Positions 21,018 to 33,500 of a stretch of 64,000 bases of DNA are shown one piece after another; the first letter of the stretch is position 1; each line of letters starts with the position of its first letter. The translations under genes were made by a program, and so were the position numbers. The notes beneath the pieces were generated by a model. That model saw only the letters and a list, made by a program, of their open reading frames with translations, made no database searches and had not been told where the DNA came from. Source of the stretch: Fallopia convolvulus (Eukaryota > Streptophyta > Magnoliopsida > Caryophyllales > Polygonaceae); contig OZ024720.1 of the NCBI GenBank assembly GCA_964016875.1, positions 38,035,106 to 38,099,105 on the forward strand, written 5' to 3'.

Positions 21018-22456
21018 TGATAGCATGCATTTAGACATAGTTTAGGACATGTTTACTTTCATGTTTTGAGTCTTTTTAGCTTAGTTTTGAGTTAGTTTTA
21101 TGTTTGTTTCGTTTGTTTTCTTTGTTCGGTATCTACTCTTCTATTGTGTGGATTTCAGGCTATTCTGGATGGAGATTCAAGAATTTCAAGGATCAAAGCT
21201 AAGAGGAGTGTTTCATGGAGCCTATGTGATGAAGGACGGAGCTTACAAGTGGTTCCTCGGGGGCCAAGACGGAGCAAGAGCGGAAAAATGAAGAAAAGTC
21301 AGCCCAGCGAGTACGTGACCAAGTACGTGGCCAGGTTCTCAACTACCCGACCAAGTACGTGGTCGGGTTCAAGACAGGGTTCTCCAAAAGAACCACCGAG
21401 TTTATCCAGTAACTTACCCGACCGGGTTCTTGCCCGGGTACTTGACCGGGTAGTTCCCCGTGTCGGAATTTGGGCCGACTTTGCAATTTATTTTGTTTCT
21501 TACAACACTATAACCCTAGTTTTTATTGGATGATCAGGTATTACTATTTCAAGCCTCTCTAGATAGAACCCTAGTTGGAGATTATTGGAGATTTTTCTAG
21601 ATCTGTTGGATTGGAGTTTGAATCGATTTGAAGACAATTTGGTATGTTGTTCATTAAATTTGATTTGCTTTCCTCCCTTCTCATGTCTAGCTAATTCTCT
21701 TATTATGAGGTTGGGTGAACCCAATGATGAAGTAGGTAGATCTAAATTGTGATGTTTGGTTGAATGGAAACTTGATTGTAGTTTGATTTAATCCTAGGTT
21801 GCTTTATGCCCCATTTGCTTTGCATATAGGATTCTTGTTATAATTTGAGACCGACAGGAGATAATCGTAACAGGATATTGATTTGATAAGTACCAAAAAT
21901 TGGTTCTGAATGAGATCCCTAGATATTAGACTAGAGAGTTATTTATGCGACAGCAACTTAATATCTCTTGTGTGAATTTCAACTATCGTAGTAGTTCTAG
22001 GGTTGGATAATTCAAGCGGAACGCGACAGCGAATGCTAGGTTATTTGTCTCTAGTCTCTAAAGAGCTTAAAGGGTCTAAAACTAATTAACCTTACGCGAC
22101 AGCGATTGTTAGTTGAGTCTAGGCACATTCACATATTTTCTGAAAAGGGATTTCTGTTGGTTTTAGATAGTGAGTTCCTTCAAACGACATTCAAGTTGAA
22201 ATCCAAATAAACATCATTTAAAATCTACTGAAACATTATTGTGGGGATCCTAATCTTGGAAGTTTTTTCTCCAGTGATATTCCTTTGTTATTCTTAATTA
22301 CTCGTTAGAATTTACATTCAATCATAACTCTTTTCTTACTTATTTGGCTTGATCTACTAGTTTGAATATCAATTAATACTACAAAGTTCCCTGAGTTCGA
22401 CACCTTGATTACTACAACCAAACCGTATACTTGCGGTGTAGGAAAATAGCCTATCA
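21018..22456 (+). repeat. 3' LTR of truncated Athila-like element
   Basis: Starts TGATAG and ends CTATCA, a 6-bp terminal inverted repeat. It ends abruptly in satellite. A GC-rich cluster of short repeats (21309-21455) occupies U3. The 3' half contains repeated GCGACAGC words (about 21950, 22024, 22095). Confidence 0.85.
21309..21455. repeat. U3 short-motif cluster (CCGGGTA / GTACGTG)
   Basis: GTACGTG at 21311, 21323 and 21355. An inverted repeat ACCCGACC to GGTCGGGT flanks the third one (about 21344-21368). CCGGGT at 21422, 21434 and 21446 is spaced exactly 12 bp. It sits in the U3 position where the other Ty3 families carry their palindromes. Confidence 0.7.
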
Positions 22457-25400
22457 GTTCGAATTTATGCTTTCATTCGATACGTCTTGATTTTGTAGTG
22501 CGGAATGTGCTTATTGGCTTGATACTATCCTCATTCTTTGTGCTTATGCCTAGATGTCCTTAAAGATCCATTGTTTTTTCTCCTTTGGCCTTTAAAATGA
22601 ATTGTGATCCAACATTCCACGCCAAAAGTTCGATGCAATGTCCATGTAAATGTCACTCCTAAACGTGGCATTAGCTTTCTTGGGTAGAATTTATGTTCTT
22701 TTTCGATCGGTCTTGATTTTGTAGTGCAGAATGTGCTTATTAGCTTGATACTATACTCATTCTTTATGCTTATGCCTAGATGTCTTTAAAGTTCACTTGT
22801 TTTTTCTCCTTTTGCCATTAAAATGACTTGTGATCTAACATTGCACCCTAAGTGCTTGATGAAATGTCCACGTAAATGTCACTCATTATTGTGGCATTCG
22901 GTTTCTAGGTTCGAATTTATCCTTTTATTCGATCGGTCTTGATTTGTAGTGCGGAATGTGCTAGTTGGCTTGATATTATACTCATTCTTTATGCTTATGC
23001 CTAGATGTCTTTAGAGTTCACCTATTTTTTCTCCTTTTGCCTTTAAAATGACTTGTGATATAACATTGCACGTCAAGTGCTCGAGGAAATTTCCATGTAA
23101 ATGTCACACCTAGTTATGGCATTCGGTTTCTAGGTTTGAATTTATGCTTTTATTCGATATGTCTTGATTTTGTATTGCAGAATATGCTTATTGGCTTGAT
23201 ACTATCCTCATTCTTTGTGCTTATGCCTAGCTGTCTTTAAAGTTCACTTGTTTTTTCTCCTTTTGCTTATAAAATGAGTTGTGATCTAACATCGCACGCC
23301 AAGTGTTCAATGAAATGTCCACGTAGATGTCACTCCTAATTATGACATTCTGTTCCTAGGTTCGAATTTATTCTCTTATTCTATTGGTCTTGATTTTGAA
23401 GTGTAGAATATGCTTATTGGCTTGATACTATCCTCATTCTTTGTGCTTATGCATTAATGTCTTTAAAGTTCACTTGTTTTTTTTTCTCCTTTTGCCATTA
23501 AAATGACTTATGATATAACATTGCATGCCAAGTGTTTGATGAAATGTCCACGTAAATGTCACTCATAATTGTGGCATTCGGTTTCTAGGTTCGAATTTTT
23601 CCTTCTATTCGATCGGTCTTGATTTTGTAGTGCGGAATATGCTAGTTGGCTTGATATTATCCTCATTCTTTATGCTTATGCCTAGATGTCTTTAGAGTTC
23701 ACTTGTTTTTTCTCCTTTTGCCTTTAAAATGACTTGTGATCTAACATTGCACGCCAAGTGCTCGATGAAATTTCCATGTAAATGTCACACCTAATTATGG
23801 CATTCCGTTTCTAGATTTGAATTTATGCTTTTATTTGATATGTCTTGATTTTGTAGTGCAAAATGTGATTATTGGCTTGATACTATCCTCATTCTTAGTG
23901 CTTATGCCTAGATGTCTTTAAAGTTCACTTGTTTTTTCTCATTTTGCCATTAAAATGACTTATGATCTAACATTGCACGCCAAGTGTTCGATGAAATGTC
24001 CACGTAAGTGTCACTCATAATTGTGGCTTTCGGTTTCTAGGTTCGAATTTATGCTTTTATTAGATCGGTCTTGATTTTGTAGTGCGGAATGTGCTAATTG
24101 CTGGATATTATCCTCATTCTCTATGCTTATGCCTAGATGTCTTTAAAGTTCACTTGTTTTTTCTCATTTTTCCATTAAAATGACTTGTGATCTAACATTG
24201 CACAACAAGTGTTCGATGAAATGTCCATGTAAATGTCAATTTTAAAAGTGGCATTCGGTTTCTAAGTTTGAATTTATGCTTTTATTAGATCGGTCTTGAT
24301 TTTGTAGTGCGGAATGTGCTAATTGGCTGGATATTATCCTCATTCTCTATTGGCTTTAAAATGACTTGTGATCTAACATTGCACGCTAAAAGTTTGATGC
24401 AATGTGCATGTAAATGTCACTCCTAATTGTGGCATTCTGTTTCTAGGTTATGCTCTTATTCGATCGGTCTTGATTTTGTAGTGCATAATGTCATTATTTG
24501 CTTTAAACTATCCTCATTATTTATGCTTATGACTAGATGTCTTTAATGTTCACCATCATTTCTCCTTTTGCCTTTAAAATGACTTGTAATCTAACATTGA
24601 ACGCCACGTGCTCGATGAAATTCCATGTAAATGTCACTCCAAAACGTGGCATTCGGTTTGTAGGTTTGAATTTATGCTTTTATTCGATACGTCTTGATTT
24701 TGTAGTGTAGAATGTGCTTATTTTCTTGATACTATCCTCATTCTTTGTGCTTATACCTAGACGTCTTTAAAGATCAATTGTTTTTTCTCCTTTGGCCTTT
24801 CAAATTAGTTGTGATCTAACATTGCACGCCAAGTTCTCGATGAAATTTCCATGTAAATGTCACTCAAAAATGTGGCATTCATTTTGTAGTTTCGAATTTA
24901 TGCTTTTATTCGATACGTCTTGATTTTGTAGTGTGGAATGTGCTTATTGGCTTGATACTATCATCATTCATTGTGCTTATGCCTAGATATCCATGTAAAA
25001 TGACTTGTGATCCAACATTGCACGCCAAAAGTTTGAAGCGATATCCATGTAAATGTCACTCCTAATTGTGACATTCTGTTTCTAGATTGGAATTTATGTT
25101 CTTATTCGATCGATCTTGATTTTGTGGTGTAAAATGTGCTTATTGGCTTGATTCTATCCTCATTCTTTATGCTTCTGCCTAGATGTCTTTAAAGTTCACT
25201 TATTTTTCTCCTTCTGCCTTTCAAATTAGTTGTGATCTAACATTGCACGCCAAGTTCTCGATGAAATTTCCATGTAAATGTCACTCAAAAATGTGGCATT
25301 CGTTTTGTAGTTTCGAATTTATGCTTTTATTCGATACGTCTTGATTTTGTAGTGTGGAATGTGCTTATTGGCTTGATACTATCATCATTCATTGTGCTTA

Positions 25401-28400
25401 TGCCTAGATGACTTTAAAGATCAATTGTTTTTTCACCTTTGGCCTTTAAAATGACTTGTGATCCAACATTGCACGCCAAAAGTTTGATGTAATGTCCATG
25501 TAAATGTTACTCCTCAATTTGGCATTCAGTTTCTAGTGTAGAATATGTGTTCTTATTTTATCGGTCTTGATTTTGTAGTGCACAATGTGCTTATTGGCTT
25601 GATACTAATCTCATTCTGTATGCTTATGCCTAGATGTCTTTAAAGTTTACATGTTTTTTTTCCTTTTCTTATAAAATGAGCTGTGATCTAACATTTTACG
25701 ACAAGTGTTCAATGAAATGTCAACGTAAATGTCACTCCTAATTGTGGCATTCGGTTTCTAGGTTCGAATCTATGCTCTTATTCGATCGGTCATGATTATG
25801 TAGTGTGGAATGTGCTTATTGGCATAGTATTATCCTCATTCTTTATCCTTATGCCTAAATGTCTTTAGAGTTCACTTGTTTTTTCTCCTTTTGCCTTTAA
25901 AAGGACTTATGATCTAACATTGCACGCAAAGTGCTCGATGAAATATCCATGTAAATGTCACTCCTAATTTTGCATTCTGTTTGTAGGTTCGAATTTATGC
26001 TTTTATTCGATACGTCTTGATTTTGTAGTGTAGAATGTGCTTATTGGCTTGATACTTTCCTCATTCTTTGTGCTTATGCCAAGATGTCTTTAGAGATCAA
26101 TTGTTTTTTCTCTTTTGGCCTTTAAAATGACTTGTGATCCTACTGTGCATGCCAATAGTTCGATGCAATGTCCATGTAAATATCACTCCTAAATGTGGAA
26201 TTCGGTTTCTAGGGTTAAATTTATGTTCTTATTCGATCGGTTTTTATTTATTTAGCGCAGACTATGCTTATTTGCTTGATAATATCCTTATTCTTTGTGC
26301 TGATGCATAGATATCTTTAAAGTTCACACGTTTTTTCCCAATTTGATTTTAGAATGACTTGTGATCTAACATTTCATGCGAAGTGTTCGATGCTATGTCC
26401 ATGTAAATGTCACTCCTAATTGTGGCATTCGGTTTCTAGGTTTGAATTTATGCTTTTATTCGATACATCTTGAATTTGTAGTGCAGAATGTGCGTATTGA
26501 CTTGATACTATCCTTATTCTTTGTGCTTATGCCTAGATGTCTGTAAAGTTCACTTTTTTTTCTCCTTTTGCCTTTCAAATGACTTGTGATCTAACATTGC
26601 ACGCCAAGTTCTCGATGAAATTTCCATGTAAATGTCACTCAAAATGTGGCATTCGTTTTGTAGTTTCGAATTTATGCTTTTATTCGATACGTCTTGATTT
26701 TGTAGTGTGGAATGTGCTTATTGGCTTGATACTATCATCATTCATTGTGCTTATGCCTAGATATCCATGTAAAATGACTTGTGATCCAACATTGCACGCC
26801 AAAAGTTTGAAGCGATATCCATGTAAATGTCACTCCTAATTGTGACATTCTGTTTCTAGATTGGAATTTATGTTCTTATTCGATCGATCTTGATTTTGTG
26901 GTGTAAAATGTGCTTATTGGCTTGATTCTATCCTCATTCTTTATGCTTCTGCCTAGATGTCTTTAAAGTTCACTTATTTTTCTCCTTCTGCCTTTCAAAT
27001 TAGTTGTGATCTAACATTGCACGCCAAGTTCTCGATGAAATTTCCATGTAAATGTCACTAAAAAATGTGGCATTCGTTTTGTAGTTTCGAATTTATGCTT
27101 TTATTCGATACGTCTTTATTTTGTAGTGTAGAATGTGCTTATTGGCTTGATACTATCATCATTCATTGTGCTTATGCCTAGATGACTTTAAAGATCAATT
27201 GTTTTTTCACCTTTGGCCTTTAAAATGACTTGTGATCCAACATTGCACGCCAAAAGTTTGATGTAATGTCCATGTAAATGTTACTCCTCAATTTGGCATT
27301 CGGTTTCTAGTGTAGAATATGTGTTCTTATTTGATCGGTCTTGATTTTGTAGTGCACAATGTGCTTATTGGCTTGATACTAATCTCATTTTGTATGCTTA
27401 TGCCTAGATGTCTTTAAAGTTTACATGTTTTTTCTCCTTTTCTTATAAAATGAGCTGTGATCTAACATTTTACGACAAGTGTTCAATGAAATGTCAACGT
27501 AAATGTCACTTCTAATTGTGGCATTCGGTTTCTAGGTTCGAATCTATGCTCTTATTCGATCGGTCATGATTATGTAGTGTGGAATGTGCTTATTGGCATA
27601 GTATTATCCTCATTCTTTATCCTTATGCCTAAATGTCTTTAGAGTTCACTTGTTTTTTCTCCTGTTACCTTTAAAAGGACTTATGATCTAACATTGCACG
27701 CAAAGTGCTCGATGAAATATCCATGTAAATGTCACTCCTAATTTTGCATTCTGTTTGTAGGTTCGAATTTATGCTTTTATTCGATACGTCTTGATTTTGT
27801 AGTGTAGAATGTGCTTATTGGCTTGATACTTTCCTCATTCTTTGTGCTTATGCCAAGATGTCTTTAGAGATCAATTGTTTTTTCTCTTTTGGCCTTTAAA
27901 ATGACTTGTGATCCTACTGTGCATGCCCATAGTTCGATGCAATGTCCATGTAAATATCACTCCTAAATGTGGAATTCGGTTCCTAGGGTTAAATTTATGT
28001 TCATATTCGATCGGTTTTTATTTATTTAGCGCAGACTATGCTTATTTGCTTGATAATATCCTTATTCTTTGTGCTGATGCATAGATATCTTTAAAGTTCA
28101 CACGTTTTTTCCCAATTTGATTTTAGAATGACTTGTGATCTAACATTGCATGCGAAGTGTTCGATGCTATGTCCATGTAAATGTCACTCCTAATTGTGGC
28201 ATTCGGTTTCTAGGTTTGAATTTATGCTTTTATTCGATACATCTTGAATTTGTAGTGCAGAATGTGCGTATTGACTTGATACTATCCTTATTCTTTGTGC
28301 TTATGCCTAGATTCTTTAAAGTTCACTTGTTTTTTTCTCCTTTTGCCTTTCAAATGACTTGTGATCTAACATTGCACGCCAAGTGTTCGATGAAATGTCC

Positions 28401-29547
28401 ACGTAAATGTCACTCTTAATTGTGGCATTCGGTTTCTAGGTTCGAATTTATGCTCTTATTTGATCAGTCTTGATTTTGTAGTGCATATTGTCACTATTTG
28501 CTTTATACTATCCTCATTCTCTATGCTTATACCTAGATGTCTTTAAAGTTCACTTGTTTTTCTCCTTTTGCCTTTAAAAATATTTGTGATCCTACATTGC
28601 ACGCCAAAACATCCATGCAATGTCCATGTAAATGTCTCTCCTAATTGTGGCATTCGGTTTCTAGGTATGAATATATGCTCTTATTCGATCAGTCTTGATT
28701 TTGTAGTGTAGAATTTTCTTATTTGCTTGATACTACACTCATTCTTTATGCTTATGCCTTGATTTCTTTAAAGTTCACTTGTTTTTTCTCCTTTTGCTTA
28801 TAAAATGTCTTGTGATCTAACATTGCACGCCAAGTGTTCATTGAAATGTCCTGGTAAATGTCACTCGTAGTTTTGGCATTCGGTTCCTAGCTTCGACTTT
28901 ATGCTCATATTCTATCGGTCTTGATTTTGTAGTGCATAATGTCATTACTTATTGATACTATCCTCATTTTTTATGCTTATGCCTAGATGTTTTTAAAGTT
29001 TACTTGTTTTTTCTCCTTTTGCCTTTAAAATCACTTGTGATCAAACATTGCACGCCAAGTGCTCGATGAAATTTCCATGTAAATGTCAGTCCTAATTGTG
29101 GCATTCGGTTTCTAGGTTCGAATTTATGTTCTTATTCGATCGGTCTTGATTTTGTAGTGTAGAATGTGCTTATTGGCTTCATACTATCCTCATTTTTTGC
29201 GCTTATGCCTAGATGTCTTTAAAGTTCAATTGTTTTTTCTCCTTTTGCCATTAAAATGAGTTGTGATCTAACATTGCAAGTCGAGTGTTCGATGAAATGT
29301 CCACGTAAATGTCACTCATAATTGTTGCATTCGATTTCTAGGATCGATTTTATCCTTTTATTCGATCGGTCTTGATTTTGTAGTGCGGAATGTGCTAATT
29401 CGCTTGATATTATCCGCAATGTGCTAATTCGCTTGATATTATCTGCATTGTTTGTGATCTAACATTGCACGCCAAGTGCTCGCTGAAATTTCCACGTAAA
29501 TGTCACTCCTAATTCTGGCATTCGGTTTCTTGGTTCGAATTTATGTT
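22457..29547. repeat. Satellite array 2 (period about 226 bp, about 31 monomers)
   Basis: Measured spacings such as 23505, 23731 and 23957 give 226 bp. Three monomer types recur: A (CAAGTGTTCGATGAAATG), B (CAAGTGCTCGATGAAATTTCC) and C (CAAAAGTTCGATGCAATG, usually preceded by GGCCTTTAAAATGAC and ATCCAAC). The order B-C-A repeats in much of the array. A 28-bp local duplication (GTGCTAATTCGCTTG) lies at about 29390-29445. Positions 29543-29547 are the left ATGTT target duplication of the solo LTR. Short ORFs across the monomers are not genes. Confidence 0.96.
24800..28340. repeat. 1774-bp tandem segmental duplication in satellite
   Basis: 24800-26573 is repeated at 26574-28340, with offset exactly 1774 checked at four points (25221/26995, 25980/27754, 26337/28111 and the junction). 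That is 8 monomers, one of them short. Differences are few. A nested duplication of about 421 bp (24801/25222) lies inside each copy. Confidence 0.88.
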
Positions 29548-30573
29548 TGTTGGGACGTTGTTGGGACCTCTGGTTCTAAACAACGGATCAACGATGCTAT
29601 TCTTCGAGTTTTGGTAATGACAAACACCATGAGGAACTAATGTGGTTTGTTCAAGTATTTCTAAGGAACGCAGTTATAGCCAAGAACTCTGAAGGATCCC
29701 ATCAAGGGAACTCTGAAGAGGAAAGTTCCCATGCAATGGGAACTCCCAGGAATGATCAAAAGAACACAAGCTTACAACGATGAAGAGTTTCCATCAAGGG
29801 AACTCTGAAGAAAACAGTTTCCATGAAATGGGAACTCACATATGAGGACAAGGCCGTTCAGCGCAAATCGCGGGATCGTGTCTTGGACAATCCGAAGGAA
29901 CAGATTGAGGATCAGACTGTCACGCTTGATCCAACGGTCCGATTGATTCAAAAAGTTGACGTAGTTCAAACCAAAGTCAAATGTGAAGAAAGTACAACTT
30001 GGGCATCAAGCAAAGGGCATTTTGGACATAAATGAAAGACACGATTGCTCAAGCACATCTGGTCTATAAAGCCAAATGAATAGTACTCGAATTGAGCACT
30101 TCTCCCAGAACTCAAAATACCCACACCAGAGAAAAGAGAAAGAAAAAGAAGAGAAGTCCCCGACGGCGAGTGTGTGATCTCGACGACGGTGAAGCCGAAG
30201 TTCCCAGGGGCAAGGGAACTGAGAAGTCGGTGTAAGGTTTGAGTTACTTGTATTTTGTGGTTGTGAGCTTAGGAACTCAGTTGAGAGGATTCACTAGTGT
30301 TGCTAGAGTTAGGTAGAACTCGTAGGAACAGAGAAGTGTGGATCCGGCTGTTGTAACTAAGGAACAAAGCAATCAATATAAGTAAGTCATTCAAAATCCT
30401 CCAACCGGAGGTAGGGGTTTACCCACACAACTAGTTGGTTGTAGTGGGTTTCCTCAATAAGGGAACTGAGTTCTTTACTGCGTTTAATACTTGCGTTTAC
30501 TTTACTTCCGCTGCCTTGGGAACAGCTTAACAGCCAGTTCCCAAGCTCTTTGCTAACGGTTTTCGCTCCAACA
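29548..30573 (+). mobile_element. Solo copia-type LTR, 1026 bp
   Basis: TGTTGGGACG to TCCAACA, flanked by perfect ATGTT duplications (29543-29547 and 30574-30578) inside satellite. A solo LTR arises by recombination between the two LTRs of an element. TATA box at 30065-30071. Near-identical to 1-909 and clearly related to the copia element's LTRs on the opposite strand. Confidence 0.95.
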
Positions 30574-33500
30574 ATGTTCTTATTCGATTGGTCTTGATTT
30601 TGTAGTTCAGAATGTGCTTATTGGCTTGAGAATATCCTCATTCTTTATGCTTATGCCTAGATGTCTTTAAAGTTCACTTGTCATTTCTCCTTTTGCCTTT
30701 AAAATGACTTGTGATCTAACATTGCACACCAAGTGGTCGATGAAATTTCCATGTAAATGTCACTCCTAAATGTGGCATTCGGTTTGTAGGTTCGAATTTA
30801 TGCTTTTATTCGATACGTCTTGATTTTGTAGTGTAGGATGTGCTTATTTGCTTGATATTATCCTCATTATTTGTGCTTATACCTAGATGTCTTTAAAGAT
30901 CAATTGTTTCTTCTCCTTTGGCATTTAAAATGACTTGTGATCCAACATTGCACGCCAAAAGTTCGATGCAATGTCCATGTAAATGTCACTCCTAAATGTA
31001 GCATTCGTTTTTAAGGGTAGAATTTATGTTCTTATTCGATTGGTCTTGGTTTTGTAGTGCAGAATGTGCTTATTGGCTTGTTACTATCCTCATTCTTTAT
31101 GCGTATGCGTAGATGTCTTTAAAGCTCATTTGTTTTTTCCCCTTTTGCTTAAAAAATGATTTGTGGTCTAACATTGCACGCCAAGTGTTCAATGAAATGT
31201 CCATGTAAATGTCACTCCTAATTGTGGCATTCGGTTTCTAGGCTCGAATATATGCTCTTATTCGATGGATCTTGATTTTGTAGTGCATAATGTCATTATT
31301 TGCTTGATACTATCCTCATTCTTTATGATTATGCCTAGATGTTTTTAACGTTCACTTGTTTATTCTCCTTTTTGCCTTTAAAATAATTTGTAATCTAACA
31401 TTGCACGCCAAGTGCTCGGTGAAATTTCCATGTAAATGTAACTCCTAAATTTGGCATTTGGTTTGTAGGTTTGAATTTATGGTTTTATTCGATACGTCTT
31501 GATTTTGTAGTGCAGAATATACTTATTGGATTGATACTATCCTCATTCTTTGTGCTTATGCCTAGATGTCTTTAAAGATCAATTGTTTTTTCTCCTTTGG
31601 CCTTTAAAATGACTTGTGAACCAACATTACACGCCAAAAGTTCGATGCAATGTCCATGTAAATATCACTCCTAAACGTGGCATTCGATTTCTAGGGTAGA
31701 ATTTATGTTCTTATTCGATCGGTCTTGATTTTGTAGTGCAGAATGGGCTTATGAGCTTCATACTATCCTCATTCTTTATGCTTATGCCTAGATGTCGTTA
31801 AAGTTAACTTGCTTTTTCAGCTTTTTCTTATAAAATGAGTTGTGATCTAACATTGAACGCAAAGTGTTCAATGAAATATCCATGTAAATGTCACTCCTAA
31901 TTGTGGCATTCGGTTTCTAGGTTCGAATTTATGCTCTTATTCTATCGGTCTTGCTTTTGAAGTGTAGAATATGCTTATTGGCTTGATACTATCCTCATTC
32001 TTTGTGCTTTTGCATAGATGTCTTTAAAGTTCACTTATTTTTTCTCCTTTTGCCTATAAAACGACTTGTGATCTAACATGCACACCAAGTGCTTGATGAA
32101 ATATCAATGTTAATGTCGCTCCTAAATGTGGCATTCGGTTTGTAGGTTCGAATTTATGCTTTTATTCGATATGTCTTGATTTTGTAGTGCCGAATGTGCT
32201 TATTAGCTTGATACTATCCTCATTCTGTGTACTTATTCCAAGATGTCTTTAACGATCAATTGTTTTTTCCCCTTTGGCCTTTAAAATGACTTGTGATCCT
32301 ACATTTCACGCCAAAAGTTCGATGCAATGTCCACGTAAATGTCACTCCTAATTGTGGCATTTTGATTCTAAGGTAAAATTTAGATGTCTTTAGAGTTCAC
32401 CTGTTTTTTCTCCTATTGCCTTTAAAATGACTTGTGATGTAACATTGCATGCCAAGTGCTCGATGAAATTTCCATGTAATCACTCCTAATTGTGACATTC
32501 GGTTTCTAGATTGGAATTTATGTTCATATTTGATCGGTCTTGATTTTGTAGTACAGAATGTGCTAATTGGCTTGATACTATTCTCATTCTTTATGCTTCT
32601 GCCTAGATGTCTTTAAAGTTCACTTGTTTTTTCTCGTTTGCTTTTTAAAATGACTTGTGATCTAACATTGCACGCCAAAAGTTCGATGCAATGTCGACGT
32701 AAATGTGACTCCTAATTATGGCATTAGATTTCTCCTTCTGCCTTCAAAATGAGCTGTGATCTAACATTGCACGCCAAGTTCTCGATGAAATTTCCATGTA
32801 AATGTCACTCCAAAATGTGGTATTCGGTTTGTAGGTTCGAATTTATGCTTTTATTCGATACTATCCTCATTTTTTGTGCTTATGCCTAGATGACTTTAAA
32901 GATCAATTGTTTTTTCTCCTTTGGCCTTTAAAATGACTTGTGATCCAACATTGCACACCAAAAGTTCGATGCAATGTCCATGTAAATGTCACTCCTAAAT
33001 GTTGCATTCGGTTTCTAAGGTAGAATATATGTTCTTATTCGATTGGTCTTGATTTTGTAGTGCAGAATGTGCTTATTGGCTTGATACTAATTTCATTATT
33101 TATGCTTATGCCTTGATGTCTTTAAAGTTTACATGTTTTTTCTCCTTTTGCTTATAAAATGAGCTGTGATCTGACATTGTACGACATGTGTTCAATGAAA
33201 TGTCAACGTAAATGTCATTCCTAATTGTGGCATTCGGTTTCTAGGTTCGAATCTATGCTCTTATTCGATCGGTCTTGATTTTAAAGTATGGAATGTGTTA
33301 TTGGAATAGTATTATCCTAATTCTTTTATGCGTAGATGTCTTTAGAGTTCACTTGTTTTTTCTCCTTTTGCCTTTAAAATGACTTGTGATCTAAGATTGC
33401 ACACCAAGTGCTCGATAAAATATCCATATAAATGTCACTCCTAATTTTGCATTCTGTTTGTGGGTTGGAATTTATGGTTTTATTCGATACGTCTTAATTT

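Larger units (their letters stand above)
18054..22456 (+). mobile_element. 5'-truncated Athila-like element (second family), 3' part
   Basis: Continuation of 5010-5316, split by the 12.7-kb insertion. It holds the ORF1-type pseudogene, a 1.3-kb 3' UTR, polypurine tract and a 1439-bp LTR, then satellite. 5' LTR, gag and pol are absent from the window. The 3' flank is GTTCG; no partner duplication can be checked because the 5' end is lost. It is older than the insertion within it. Confidence 0.85.

Noticed and set aside
26537..26839. 100-codon ORF of cysteine- and histidine-rich peptide, with similar ones at 3825, 28150, 36055 and 47585
   Set aside because: Read directly from the 226-bp satellite; 226 is not a multiple of three and stops fall in each monomer, so openness is accidental.
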